DNA from: JBMOLK01 sp049325575
GTDB taxonomy: Bacteria; Bacillota; Clostridia; Acetivibrionales; Acetivibrionaceae
NCBI GenBank assembly: GCA_049325575.1
Contig: JBMOLK010000143.1
Span: forward strand, 1 to 12,567
Direction of reading: 5' to 3'
DNA: 12,567 nt
The notes beneath the pieces are model-generated. The model saw only the letters and a list, made by a program, of their open reading frames with translations. It made no database searches and was not told the origin of the DNA. The first letter of the stretch is position 1. Each line of letters starts with the position of its first letter. Below are positions 1 to 5,824 of the stretch, piece after piece. A program made the position numbers and the translations under genes.

Positions 1-116
1 GTATTTGATTATTTTTATACTTTGTTTAATATATTTATTACCGGGAAATAATTTGGCTCTAGAATTTGCGTAAAAGTATAAACCATTAGCCCTATAGGCA
101 AGGAGATAGTTTTTAG

Positions 117-836
117 CTATTCTATTCCGCTCTGCTCCTTCTTTACCTGGTTTCTGTTTCTTGATGAGATATACAAATTGCCCGTTGCATCCAAACCAGC
201 ATAGAATACATCCTCAACACGGTTGTAATTCTGAGCTTTAAGCATTCGCATTAGCCAATCTTTATCAAGGTTTGCACCTCTAAGGTTTTTCTCCATCACT
301 TCCCCATCCATGATGATATCTTTAGTAAGTCCGATGTACGCCGTTGGAATATTCAAGTCTGCCGGAGTTACAGGTAGTTTCTGTGATTTTTTTAAAACCG
401 ACAGTTTACCGTCTGTCTCAAGTACCGCATATTCTACATCGGCAATTGAAAAAGCATCTTTCTCCCTAAGCAGCATTAACAGATTATCCAGGCGCAGCCT
501 TGTAGTCTTCAGATTTTCTGAAATGATCTTACCGTTTTCAATCACAACAATGGATCCAAAGTCAATTAGCTTTCTCAATAGAAAACTCTTTAGAAGAAGG
601 ACCTGTACCAATATTGTCATGGCAGAGAGTACTACCAGGACTGTGAAGCCTGAAACCAAAGGCATGTCTTGGTTTACAGCGATATTTGCCACAACAGAAC
701 CAACAATGATGGCTACAACGAAATCAAAAAACGTCACCTGTGCTACCATTTTTCTTCCCATCATTCGTGTTAAGATCAGAAGTAAAATATATGCAATTAA
801 AGTCTTTATCCCTGATTGAGCTATTTCCTGAACCAT
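117..836 (-). CDS. YetF/DUF421 family membrane protein
   Basis: A 239-residue protein of the DUF421 (YetF/YrbG-like) family. Three membrane spans fill the N-terminal third (about residues 10-26, 36-54 and 58-82) and the remainder is a soluble alpha/beta domain. The motif GRK after span 1, the TFFDFVVAIIVGSVVAN segment at span 2 and the C-terminal YIGLTKDIIMDGEV ... LRGANLDKDWL block are typical of the family. Members are common in spore formers, where some are sporulation genes; their biochemical role is not established. I chose the ATG at 836 because GGGAAG lies just upstream of it; an in-frame TTG at 863 would add nine residues but has no ribosome site. Upstream on the minus strand there is TATAAT-like sequence near 918-926 (AATATAATA) preceded by GTAAG at 15 bases, a possible off-spacing version of the promoter seen elsewhere here. 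Nothing is recognisable in 1-116 downstream. Confidence 0.88.
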   Translation of the reverse strand: MVQEIAQSGIKTLIAYILLLILTRMMGRKMVAQVTFFDFVVAIIVGSVVANIAVNQDMPLVSGFTVLVVLSAMTILVQVLLLKSFLLRKLIDFGSIVVIENGKIISENLKTTRLRLDNLLMLLREKDAFSIADVEYAVLETDGKLSVLKKSQKLPVTPADLNIPTAYIGLTKDIIMDGEVMEKNLRGANLDKDWLMRMLKAQNYNRVEDVFYAGLDATGNLYISSRNRNQVKKEQSGIE

Positions 837-1040
837 TGTTCTTCCCTTTCCCGGTAAAGTCAAATATTTTCTAATAGTTTATATTAAAAGCTTATATTAT
901 ATTCAATTTGCTGTGAATCTTACATTTAGCAGGGAATTTTTTTATGAGAAGTATGAAAAGCAGATTTTTAAGTAATATGGAAAAAATAGATATATAGACT
1001 TGATTGGATAGAGTTTTAATAGTACTGGAATATTGTTTTT

Positions 1041-1076
1041 TATGGAGAAAGGTGCCTAATAGCGTCTTTCTCCATA
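1041..1076 (-). terminator. Hairpin downstream of the 48-aa tiny protein gene
   Basis: A perfect 11-base inverted repeat (TATGGAGAAAG / CTTTCTCCATA), extendable by further pairs including two G-U, lies 19 bases after the stop at 1095. There is no U-tract after it on the minus strand (it is followed by AAAAAA), so it may act as a 3' stabiliser rather than a classical terminator. Confidence 0.55.
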
Positions 1077-1094
1077 AAGCATCTTCAGTGGATA

Positions 1095-1241
1095 CTACTC
1101 ATGAGCGAAGCCGCCAAATCCGAAAAACGGTATAAGAATTATTATAAGGATAATAATAAAGAAAATTCCGAAAGGACCCGCAAAAAAAGCACCTGGTCCT
1201 GCTGCTGCAACTGCTCCCGGGGCTACTCTTGAATCATCCAT
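1095..1241 (-). CDS. Tiny Gly/Phe-rich single-span protein (FGFGGF family), copy 1
   Basis: A 48-residue protein: MDDSRVAPGA at the N-terminus, an Ala/Gly linker with GPFG, one very hydrophobic span (about residues 24-38, IFFIIILIIILIP) and the tail PFFGFGGFAHE. Its size and hydrophobic core recall the tiny YjcZ-type sporulation membrane proteins of Bacillus, but the sequence is a distinct clostridial type and the function is unknown. The start is well placed behind AAGGGAG. A GTAAC-N17-CATAATATA promoter lies at 1286-1316. Five other intact copies occur in this window (stops at 5583, 6333, 8666, 11110, 11657). A role in the spore envelope is an inference from the promoter and the neighbours. 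Confidence 0.85.
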   Translation of the reverse strand: MDDSRVAPGAVAAAGPGAFFAGPFGIFFIIILIIILIPFFGFGGFAHE

Positions 1242-1285
1242 AATCTCTTTCTCCCTTCAATTAATAATTTGATTTTTAAACAATG

Positions 1286-1316
1286 TATATTATGAATATC
1301 ATGCAAAAAATGTTAC
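1286..1316 (-). promoter_or_regulatory. Sigma-K-like promoter of the 48-aa gene
   Basis: On the minus strand, TGTAACA (GTAAC at 1316-1312) is followed by 17 bases and CATAATATA (1294-1286), an exact fit to CATAnnnTA. The -10 box ends 44 bases before the start codon. Confidence 0.7.
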
Positions 1317-1411
1317 AGTATAATTTTTATAAAAGGGGTAAATGTGGGTAATTTTCAACGGAACAAATATAATGATAAAAATCATATCGTTTTCTAAAAA
1401 TTAAAAAAGTA

Positions 1412-1440
1412 TGGATTGGATAGCTTATATGTGATATAAT
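1412..1440 (+). promoter_or_regulatory. Vegetative-type promoter of the fluoride unit
   Basis: A perfect TATAAT at 1435-1440 lies about 20 bases before the riboswitch aptamer. The -35 box is weak (TGGATT at 1412-1417, 17-base spacer). It lacks the GTAAC element of the sporulation-type promoters nearby. Confidence 0.5.
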
Positions 1441-1455
1441 GGTTTCGAAATTCAC

Positions 1456-1542
1456 ACTTGATGGCGATGGAGTTCGCCGAAACCGCTTAAAAGCTGATGA
1501 CTCCTGCAAGCAACAGATATTCTGTTCTTGTAGGAGTTTTTG
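1456..1542 (+). ncRNA. Fluoride riboswitch (crcB motif) with terminator platform
   Basis: The aptamer follows the crcB/fluoride consensus: GGCGATGGAGTTCGCC at 1463-1478 forms the first hairpin, GCTTAAAAGC at 1485-1494 the second, then TGATGACTCC. The loop bases GGAGT (1469-1473) can form the diagnostic pseudoknot with ACTCC (1500-1504). The same ACTCC begins an 11-bp terminator stem, ACTCCTGCAAG (1500-1510) with CTTGTAGGAGT (1527-1537), extended by an inner AACAGA/TCTGTT stem and followed by TTTTT (1537-1541). Pseudoknot and terminator therefore exclude each other, so fluoride binding should allow read-through into the antiporter gene at 1641. Confidence 0.93.
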
Positions 1543-1640
1543 TGTTTAAGCAAAGGAACCGCCTATGCAGAGTTTGTGTCTTTAGCCAGTGCGGTATAGA
1601 AATGGTTAGCTTTAAATAATCTTGAATTGGAGGATTAAAA

Positions 1641-2828
1641 ATGACAACAAGTCTCGCAATTATTTTGATATTAGGATTAGGAGCAAATGCCCTGTTTACA
1701 AAATTAAAGCTTCCTGGGCTGCTCGGTATGCTTATTCTGGGAGCAGTTATCGGCCCTTATGCATTAAACTGGCTGGATGCAGATACTTTGAGACTATCCA
1801 GTGACTTTAGAAAAATAGCTTTAATTATAATACTGTTAAGAGCAGGTCTGGGTATCAGCAGGGATGACTTGAACAGGGTTGGAGCCACTGCTATGAAGCT
1901 TAGCTTCATACCCGGGATCATTGAAGGCTTTACAATTGCCTTTGTTTCGGTGAAGCTTCTTGGATTTAGCTTTATCGAGGGAGGAATTCTTGGTTTCATA
2001 ATTGCTGCGGTATCTCCAGCAGTTGTTGTACCACAAATGCTGCACTACCTGGAAAAGGGTATTGGTACCAACAAAGGGATACCTACTCTGATCCTGGCGA
2101 GCTCATCCATTGATGATGTATTTGCAATTACTCTTTTTACTACTTTTCTTGGTTTATACAGTGGTACACATGTGAATATAGGAATACAGATATTAAGCAT
2201 ACCTGTATCGATTTTTTCGGGCATCGTATTGGGTTTGATTATGGGACTTGTCATGGTAAGGCTGTTTGAAGCTTATCATATACGTGATACAAGAAAGGTT
2301 TTATTAATACTTGGCGCTGCAATTCTTCTTACGGTGATTGAAAGCGCTCTTAAAAACAAGCTGCAAATTGCCGGGCTTCTTGGAGTTATGACCATTGGTT
2401 TCATAATCCTTGAAAGGAAGCCGGAAGTTGCCCGCAGATTAGCAACCAAGTTCAACAAACTATGGATTTTTGCAGAAATACTGCTTTTTGTTCTGGTTGG
2501 TTCACAGGTGAATATCAGTGTAGCATTAAACGCGGGGTTAACAGGGCTTGTGATTATCTTTATCGGACTTTTTGGACGAAGCGTGGGAGTTATTATATCC
2601 ACTTTGAGAACAAATCTTAATTGGAAGGAAAGGGTGTTCTGCATCATTTCTTATATCCCCAAAGCAACAGTTCAGGCTGCCATAGGAGCCATTCCTTTAG
2701 GATTTGGAATTCCTTCCGGTGATGTTATCCTGGCGATAGCAGTTCTGTCCATATTGGTTACAGCGCCCCTTGGGTCAATTGCCATCAAAGCTTCTGCAAA
2801 AAGGCTGCTTGTTGTGAAAAATACGTAA
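1641..2828 (+). CDS. Cation:proton antiporter under fluoride riboswitch control
   Basis: A 395-residue member of the Na+/H+ exchanger superfamily (PF00999-type fold), hydrophobic throughout with about 12 spans. Family marks visible are the N-terminal LPGLLGMLILGAVIGP stretch, SPAVVVPQ (residues 125-132) in the first broken helix and SSIDD (155-159), where the Asp pair D158/D159 is the expected cation/proton site, as in the electrogenic two-Asp antiporters. The ATG sits behind GGAGG with 8 bases between. The length is normal for the family and the frame is intact. Antiporters of this type are one of the known gene classes placed behind fluoride riboswitches, beside crcB/Fluc and CLC-F. The likely role is relief of fluoride stress, either by fluoride export or by countering acidification; the sequence alone does not decide which. 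No clear terminator follows. Confidence 0.9.
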   Translation: MTTSLAIILILGLGANALFTKLKLPGLLGMLILGAVIGPYALNWLDADTLRLSSDFRKIALIIILLRAGLGISRDDLNRVGATAMKLSFIPGIIEGFTIAFVSVKLLGFSFIEGGILGFIIAAVSPAVVVPQMLHYLEKGIGTNKGIPTLILASSSIDDVFAITLFTTFLGLYSGTHVNIGIQILSIPVSIFSGIVLGLIMGLVMVRLFEAYHIRDTRKVLLILGAAILLTVIESALKNKLQIAGLLGVMTIGFIILERKPEVARRLATKFNKLWIFAEILLFVLVGSQVNISVALNAGLTGLVIIFIGLFGRSVGVIISTLRTNLNWKERVFCIISYIPKATVQAAIGAIPLGFGIPSGDVILAIAVLSILVTAPLGSIAIKASAKRLLVVKNT

Positions 2829-2923
2829 GCTCTATAGTCTGTTTTCATGGATTTGTTTGAAGAACAAGAAGGCAGAGGTGTTCTTTCGGGGCATCTAATG
2901 AATAGTCGGAAACACGATCTTTC

Positions 2924-2950
2924 ACAGAAAAAAACTTCTTGAATATACTA
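2924..2950 (+). promoter_or_regulatory. Possible sigma-K-like promoter before the 27-aa ORF
   Basis: AATATACTA (2942-2950) fits the -10 pattern of this window. The -35 is only TTCAC (2921-2925) with a 16-base spacer, so this is a weaker match than the ten GTAAC sites. Confidence 0.35.
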
Positions 2951-2983
2951 ATAATAAGATGACATAAAGAGGATGTGAAAATT

Positions 2984-3067
2984 ATGCTTTATTATAATGT
3001 TCAAAACCAATACAGTTATAATGAAAGATACTATCAACAAAAGTTTCCGGTGCATGCAGCCTTTTAG
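2984..3067 (+). CDS. Possible Tyr/Gln-rich 27-aa peptide
   Basis: ATG at 2984 opens a 27-residue ORF, MLYYNVQNQYSYNERYYQQ then KFPVHAAF, with seven Tyr and five Gln. AGAGGATG lies upstream but with long spacing (about 12 bases from GAGG). A possible -10 AATATACTA precedes it. Tyr-rich short peptides occur among spore coat components, but no family is recognised, and the case rests on composition and context. It could share a transcript with the 114-aa gene at 3227. Confidence 0.4.
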   Translation: MLYYNVQNQYSYNERYYQQKFPVHAAF

Positions 3068-3226
3068 GACATATTATACTATTGTAATTCTGAGTGCATG
3101 ATACTTATGTAAACCGATTCGAAAGTGAATTGGATCTTATTAATGTATAATGCTTCTTTAAAACTGAATAATGCCATGTTCACCCACTGAGACAAATATA
3201 AGCAGAATATGAAGGAGACTGATTTT

Positions 3227-3571
3227 ATGGATGATTTAACGAAGAAAATATCGGAAGTTATGGTTAAAATTAATATAGATGATTTTAGAAAAACAGTAGA
3301 AGGATTGTTGAATACCTTGGCAAATACTTCGAAAGAAGATGTTGCGAAAAAAATAAGTTCTATGGACAAAAGCCCTTTGTTAAAAAAGATTGATGAGCTT
3401 GATAATTCAATATTTCAGGCGATAAATGTTGATAAGGATGAACTTAAGCGCAAAATCATGAATACTAGCCCGAGTGAGTTATCGAAGGTCTTAAATGAGC
3501 GTGGTGATGAAATTTTAAATAAAATCAGGGAAACTCTAAAAAAGATAAAATCAACAACCACAGCCTTATAA
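3227..3571 (+). CDS. Helical 114-aa protein, paralogue of the 106-aa protein at 9294-9614
   Basis: A charged, Lys-rich, mostly helical protein with no signal peptide or membrane span. The start at 3227 is favoured because AAGGAG (3212-3217) is correctly spaced for it; the in-frame ATG at 3209 lies upstream of that site. It aligns along its length with the product of 9294-9614: VAKKISSMDKSP (residues 39-50) against LAKQIASVTKSP (41-52), INVDKDEL against MNIDADAI, then SELSKVLNERGDEI against TDLEKILKYIGSHGNEI. No family is recognised. The paralogue carries a sporulation-type promoter, which hints at a similar role, but I found no convincing GTAAC element in front of this copy. A terminator follows at 3580. 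Confidence 0.8.
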   Translation: MDDLTKKISEVMVKINIDDFRKTVEGLLNTLANTSKEDVAKKISSMDKSPLLKKIDELDNSIFQAINVDKDELKRKIMNTSPSELSKVLNERGDEILNKIRETLKKIKSTTTAL

Positions 3572-3579
3572 TTACATGT

Positions 3580-3613
3580 GAGCCTAAGGTTAATATCCTC
3601 AGGCTCTTTATAT
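3580..3613 (+). terminator. Terminator of the 114-aa gene
   Basis: GAGCCTAAGG (3580-3589) pairs with CCTCAGGCTC (3597-3606) with one A/C mismatch, followed by TTTATATTTT, nine bases after the stop codon. Confidence 0.75.
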
Positions 3614-3650
3614 TTTGACTGAAAAGACAGAGTGCTGTAAAATCTGTTAA

Positions 3651-3679
3651 AAGAGCTCAACCAATAGAGTTGAACCCTT
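3651..3679. terminator. Probable bidirectional terminator
   Basis: AAGAGCTCAAC (3651-3661) can pair with GTTGAACCCTT (3669-3679) over 11 positions including two wobbles, with a 7-base loop. On the minus strand it is followed by TTTTAAC, 11 bases after the stop of the 39-aa gene. On the plus strand it is followed by GTTTTAG. Confidence 0.6.
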
Positions 3680-3690
3680 GTTTTAGTAAT

Positions 3691-3810
3691 TTATTGTTTA
3701 AATTTAAAGCTGCCTGTTCTTTGAATAAGCGGGAGCAGTATTATAATGAATATTATTGTCCACAGAAATGCACGGGCTCCAGCTCTTAATCTGTCTCTTG
3801 AAGTAGACAT
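3691..3810 (-). CDS. 39-aa single-span membrane protein
   Basis: The protein opens MSTSRDRLRAGARAF, a basic N-terminus, then has one span (WTIIFIIILLPLI, about residues 17-29) and a short tail ending RTGSFKFKQ. The positive N-terminus suggests that end stays in the cytoplasm. The start behind AAAGGCGG is chosen over upstream in-frame starts because a promoter of the GTAAC-N17-AATATTATA type ends only 29 bases before this ATG, so longer forms would start inside or upstream of the promoter. No family is recognised. It shares a promoter type and tiny single-span design with the FGFGGF proteins but lacks their Gly/Phe tail. Confidence 0.7.
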   Translation of the reverse strand: MSTSRDRLRAGARAFLWTIIFIIILLPLIQRTGSFKFKQ

Positions 3811-3839
3811 TCTAATTCCGCCTTTCATGCAATTATTTT

Positions 3840-3870
3840 TATAATATTCACCTATGGACTGATATGTTAC
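3840..3870 (-). promoter_or_regulatory. Sigma-K-like promoter of the 39-aa gene
   Basis: On the minus strand, TGTAACA (GTAAC at 3870-3866), 17 bases, then AATATTATA (3848-3840). Confidence 0.68.
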
Positions 3871-3901
3871 ATGTATTAAAGAGATCGAACTGTAAAAATA
3901 G

Positions 3902-4077
3902 ATAAGCAAGACAGGCAAGCCATTTGAATCAAATAGGTTAAGCGAATCATATGTTTATCAATGGTTCATTCAGTCTCCTTTGAAGTACCTGAAAAAATTC
4001 AGGCGCTGTATATAAGATCTGAAGCAGAACGGGGATATAATGCTAATTGGAATTTTAAAACTGAAGCACATATTTAA
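3902..4077 (+). other. Intergenic stretch with coding-like remnants
   Basis: Between the promoter of the 39-aa gene and the 44-aa gene there is no well-supported gene. Two overlapping frames read like protein: one from 3902 to a stop near 4014 (..KPFESNRLSESYVYQWFIQ..) without a start codon, and one from ATG 3961 to TAA 4077 (38 residues, ..FEVPEKIQALYIRSEAERG..) without a ribosome site. They may be fragments of one frameshifted gene or chance. Confidence 0.25.
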
Positions 4078-4094
4078 AAATATACCATATAATA
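4068..4094 (+). promoter_or_regulatory. Sigma-K-like promoter of the 44-aa/81-aa pair
   Basis: CATATAATA (4086-4094) fits CATAnnnTA exactly, with AC at 4068-4069 after a 16-base spacer. The -35 context is GCACA rather than GTAACA, so it matches the Bacillus sigma-K core but not the longer local form. Confidence 0.5.
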
Positions 4095-4134
4095 GTATAG
4101 TAATTTTGATTAAAAGGTCTAAGGAAGAAAATGG

Positions 4135-4269
4135 GTGATTATATTGCAAATTAGCGATAATATAAAAAATTATGTTTTACTGATAATAACAATCCTTCTC
4201 TTTACTTTTTTTGCTTCAGGGCTTGTGGGAGAACAACAAGTAGCTCCTGGAACTGTGGTTATTTCATGA
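4135..4269 (+). CDS. 44-aa single-span protein, first gene of a pair
   Basis: The reading frame has no ATG. GTG at 4135 is preceded by AAGGAAG at good spacing and gives 44 residues; TTG at 4144, behind GGGTGA, would give 41. The protein has a short polar start (QISDNIKNY), one strong span (VLLIITILLFTFFASGLV) and a short exported or periplasmic-side tail ending GTVVIS. No family is recognised. The next gene starts 33 bases after its stop with its own G-rich ribosome site, so the two likely share one transcript and perhaps one membrane complex. Confidence 0.55.
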   Translation: MIILQISDNIKNYVLLIITILLFTFFASGLVGEQQVAPGTVVIS

Positions 4270-4302
4270 TGATAGGAAATCTTTTAAGCAGGGGGGGCAG
4301 AG

Positions 4303-4548
4303 ATGTATACTCCAGAGGATTTGAACGCATTTGTTAAAGAGATGCTTAACCTTTTAAACAAAAATGAAGGCGACAATCCTAACGGTTCAAAAGTAGCGGG
4401 ACCTTTAGGGTTGACACCTGCTCAGGGGTTGGTTATTGCTGGATTGGTAATTGGATTGTTTGAGGTTTCATCAGTTCTTATAAATAAAGACAGGGTTATA
4501 CAGATCGTTCTTTCGGGATCGTTACAGCCTGGAGTCTCACCTACCTAA
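4303..4548 (+). CDS. 81-aa protein with one hydrophobic segment, second gene of a pair
   Basis: A short helical, acidic N-terminal part (MYTPEDLNAFVKEMLNLLNK), a linker with GPLGLTPAQ, a hydrophobic segment (about residues 43-61, LVIAGLVIGLFEVSSVLI) and a tail ending GSLQPGVSPT. The start is strongly supported by an uninterrupted run of seven G just before it. No family is recognised. Linkage to the 44-aa single-span gene and a possible sigma-K-like promoter upstream suggest a sporulation-phase membrane pair; this is inference. Confidence 0.75.
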   Translation: MYTPEDLNAFVKEMLNLLNKNEGDNPNGSKVAGPLGLTPAQGLVIAGLVIGLFEVSSVLINKDRVIQIVLSGSLQPGVSPT

Positions 4549-4658
4549 ATATCAGCTTCACAGCTAAATTTTAAGGTTTATATAAAAGAAAACGAATACA
4601 GAATAAAGAGATTACCAGGCTAATACTTTTAAACTTAAATTATGGTAATTGCAGTAAT

Positions 4659-4693
4659 AGAAAAAAGGAAACATAGATATGCTTCCTTTTTCT
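4659..4693 (+). terminator. Hairpin/terminator after the 81-aa gene
   Basis: AGAAAAAAGGAAAC pairs with GCTTCCTTTTTCT with one bulge and one A/G-position mismatch around a short loop; the U-rich arm ends in TTTTT. Confidence 0.6.
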
Positions 4694-4721
4694 GCTATTC
4701 TATATAACAGGAGCTGCTGTG

Positions 4722-4802
4722 ATGACGGATGCAGTTTTTTATAGACTGTTATATAGTATGATGATGAGGACTGTTTGGTTCATGTTTTACATAAAAGATT
4801 AA
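4722..4802 (+). CDS. Possible 26-aa Met-rich hydrophobic peptide
   Basis: ATG at 4722 lies behind AGGAG with 8 bases between and opens a 26-residue ORF (MTDAVFYRLLYSMMMR then TVWFMFYIKD). It contains five Met and many aromatic residues and could be a short membrane peptide. It lies exactly between two similar hairpins, with the second 27 bases after its stop, as expected for a small separate transcript. No promoter of the local type is visible. Real expression is uncertain. Confidence 0.35.
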   Translation: MTDAVFYRLLYSMMMRTVWFMFYIKD

Positions 4803-4829
4803 AATTCTATGATAGATGGCCTGGTATAA

Positions 4830-4862
4830 GAAAAGGGAAGCATTTGGTCTGCTTCCCTTTTC
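4830..4862. terminator. Perfect 13-bp hairpin
   Basis: GAAAAGGGAAGCA (4830-4842) and TGCTTCCCTTTTC (4850-4862) form a perfect stem with a 7-base loop. The arms share GGAAGC/GCTTCC and flanking A/T runs with the hairpin at 4659-4693. It could end transcripts from either side. Confidence 0.6.
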
Positions 4863-5007
4863 CGACATATATTCCGAAAGAGGCTCATATGTCAGAAAGA
4901 TGGTTTCTTCGGCTAATATATAATATGCTGCAAATGTGAATTGTGTTATTGATTTTATCAGTAGCATAATTTTTATAAATTGTGATATAAAATACTTAGC
5001 CTATCTT

Positions 5008-5424
5008 TTAGATAAAGGGTAGTCCGAATCCGAAACCGGTCCCAAAGCCGAATGGAAATCCAAATGGGGATCCAAAACCGAATCCTAAAGGAAATCCCCC
5101 AAATCCAAAGCCGATGGGTAGAATTCTTTCATCGTCTCTTGCAGGGTAAGCCCCCATGCCTGTTGGTGTTGGATAAGTACCGTAACCGTACGGGAATTGG
5201 TATGAACCAAATGGGTATGGATATCCAGAGTACCCGAATGGGTACTGAAACGGAAACACTCCAAAACCCTGCTGGAATGGATATCCTGCTGTACCTGACT
5301 GCGGATAGCCCCCATAGGCTGGCACTGTTCCCGGTGCTGCAGCTCCGAATTGTGAAGGATAACCTGTGTATGGCTGTCTGTTATCTACAGGTTCATTACA
5401 AGGTGTATTAAAATATTCTTCCAT
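5008..5424 (-). CDS. Gly/Phe/Tyr/Pro-rich spore-coat-like protein with FGFGGF tail
   Basis: A 138-residue low-complexity protein. Residues 1-95 are rich in Tyr, Pro, Gly and Gln (repeats such as YPFGY, GYPYPFG, PYGYGTYP), the style of structural spore coat proteins. Residues 97-103, DDERILP, closely resemble the N-terminal motif of the tiny proteins encoded nearby (DDSRVAP, DERVAP), and the tail, about residues 104-138, is an FGFGGF-type Gly/Phe repeat ending GFGFGLPFI. It therefore reads as a coat-like segment joined to a tiny-protein-like tail that lacks the long Ile/Leu span. The start is firm: AGGAGG precedes the ATG by 7-8 bases. A GTAAC-N17-CATAATATG promoter lies 31 bases upstream. No named family is recognised. 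Confidence 0.85.
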   Translation of the reverse strand: MEEYFNTPCNEPVDNRQPYTGYPSQFGAAAPGTVPAYGGYPQSGTAGYPFQQGFGVFPFQYPFGYSGYPYPFGSYQFPYGYGTYPTPTGMGAYPARDDERILPIGFGFGGFPLGFGFGSPFGFPFGFGTGFGFGLPFI

Positions 5425-5455
5425 TTTAAAACCTCCTGAAAATTTGTTTTCACAA

Positions 5456-5486
5456 CATATTATGTATATACATAATCATTGGTTAC
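5456..5486 (-). promoter_or_regulatory. Sigma-K-like promoter of the coat-like gene
   Basis: On the minus strand, TGTAACC (GTAAC at 5486-5482), 17 bases, then CATAATATG (5464-5456). Confidence 0.7.
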
Positions 5487-5531
5487 ACAATATGGAGGTT
5501 ATGTAAAAATATTGCTTTAACAACTTGCCGG

Positions 5532-5573
5532 CATATACTAAGAGGAGGCACTAGTGCCTCCTCTTAGTATATG
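5532..5573. terminator. Perfect 42-bp palindrome downstream of the 52-aa gene
   Basis: CATATACTAAGAGGAGGCACT is followed directly by its exact reverse complement (21 + 21 bases, centre between 5552 and 5553). It starts nine bases after the stop of the 52-aa gene and separates it from the coat-like gene's promoter. No U-tract follows on either strand. Confidence 0.65.
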
Positions 5574-5582
5574 TACTAGTAA

Positions 5583-5741
5583 TTACTCACTTGCGAATCC
5601 GCCTGCGCCAAAACCGCCGAAACCGAACAGAGGCAGAAGTATGATAATCAGAAGTATAATGAATATAAATCCGAAACCACCAAAAGAACCAACGCCTGCA
5701 GCTGCTGCACATGGAGTAGCTACTCTTGAATCATATGACAT
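5583..5741 (-). CDS. Tiny Gly/Phe-rich single-span protein (FGFGGF family), copy 2
   Basis: 52 residues: N-terminus MSYDSRVATPCAAAAGVG, then GGFGF, a hydrophobic span (about residues 25-37, IFIILLIIILLP) and a long tail FGFGGFGAGGFASE. It has one Cys (C11). The start behind AAAGGAGTGA is clear. The promoter at 5770-5799 has the only 16-base spacer among the ten strong sites. Immediately upstream on the same strand is the YlbF gene, whose stop lies 26 bases before this promoter with no terminator between, so read-through from YlbF is possible. Function unknown; spore-envelope role inferred. Confidence 0.85.
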   Translation of the reverse strand: MSYDSRVATPCAAAAGVGSFGGFGFIFIILLIIILLPLFGFGGFGAGGFASE

Positions 5742-5769
5742 AGAAATCACTCCTTTTTTTGATATACTT

Positions 5770-5799
5770 CATATTATTCTAAAACGAAAGAAGTGTTAC
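5770..5799 (-). promoter_or_regulatory. Sigma-K-like promoter of the 52-aa gene
   Basis: On the minus strand, TGTAACA (GTAAC at 5799-5795), 16 bases, then AATAATATG (5778-5770). Confidence 0.65.
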
Positions 5800-5824
5800 A
5801 AAACTATTAAACATTTGCTATACT

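Larger units (their letters stand above)
4549..5007 (+). other. Intergenic region with two related hairpins and a 26-aa ORF
   Basis: No sizeable gene fits here. The stretch holds a terminator at 4659-4693, a possible 26-aa ORF at 4722-4802 and a second similar hairpin at 4830-4862. I see nothing in 4863-5007. Confidence 0.6.

Noticed and set aside
310..819. 169-codon open frame on the plus strand
   Set aside because: It is the antisense shadow of the YetF-like gene, has no ribosome site and its product is a low-quality Ser/Thr-rich sequence.
948..1000. Possible 17-codon ORF beginning MRSMKSRFLSN
   Set aside because: Only a poor ribosome site, no promoter pattern and no terminator of its own.
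1327..1509. 60-codon open frame on the minus strand
   Set aside because: It runs backwards through the fluoride riboswitch and its promoter; no ribosome site.
4749..4967. 72-codon open frame on the minus strand
   Set aside because: It spans a perfect hairpin and overlaps the better-supported 26-aa ORF; no ribosome site or promoter.
5052..5411. 119-codon open frame on the plus strand
   Set aside because: It is the antisense of the low-complexity coat-like gene, whose composition keeps other frames open.
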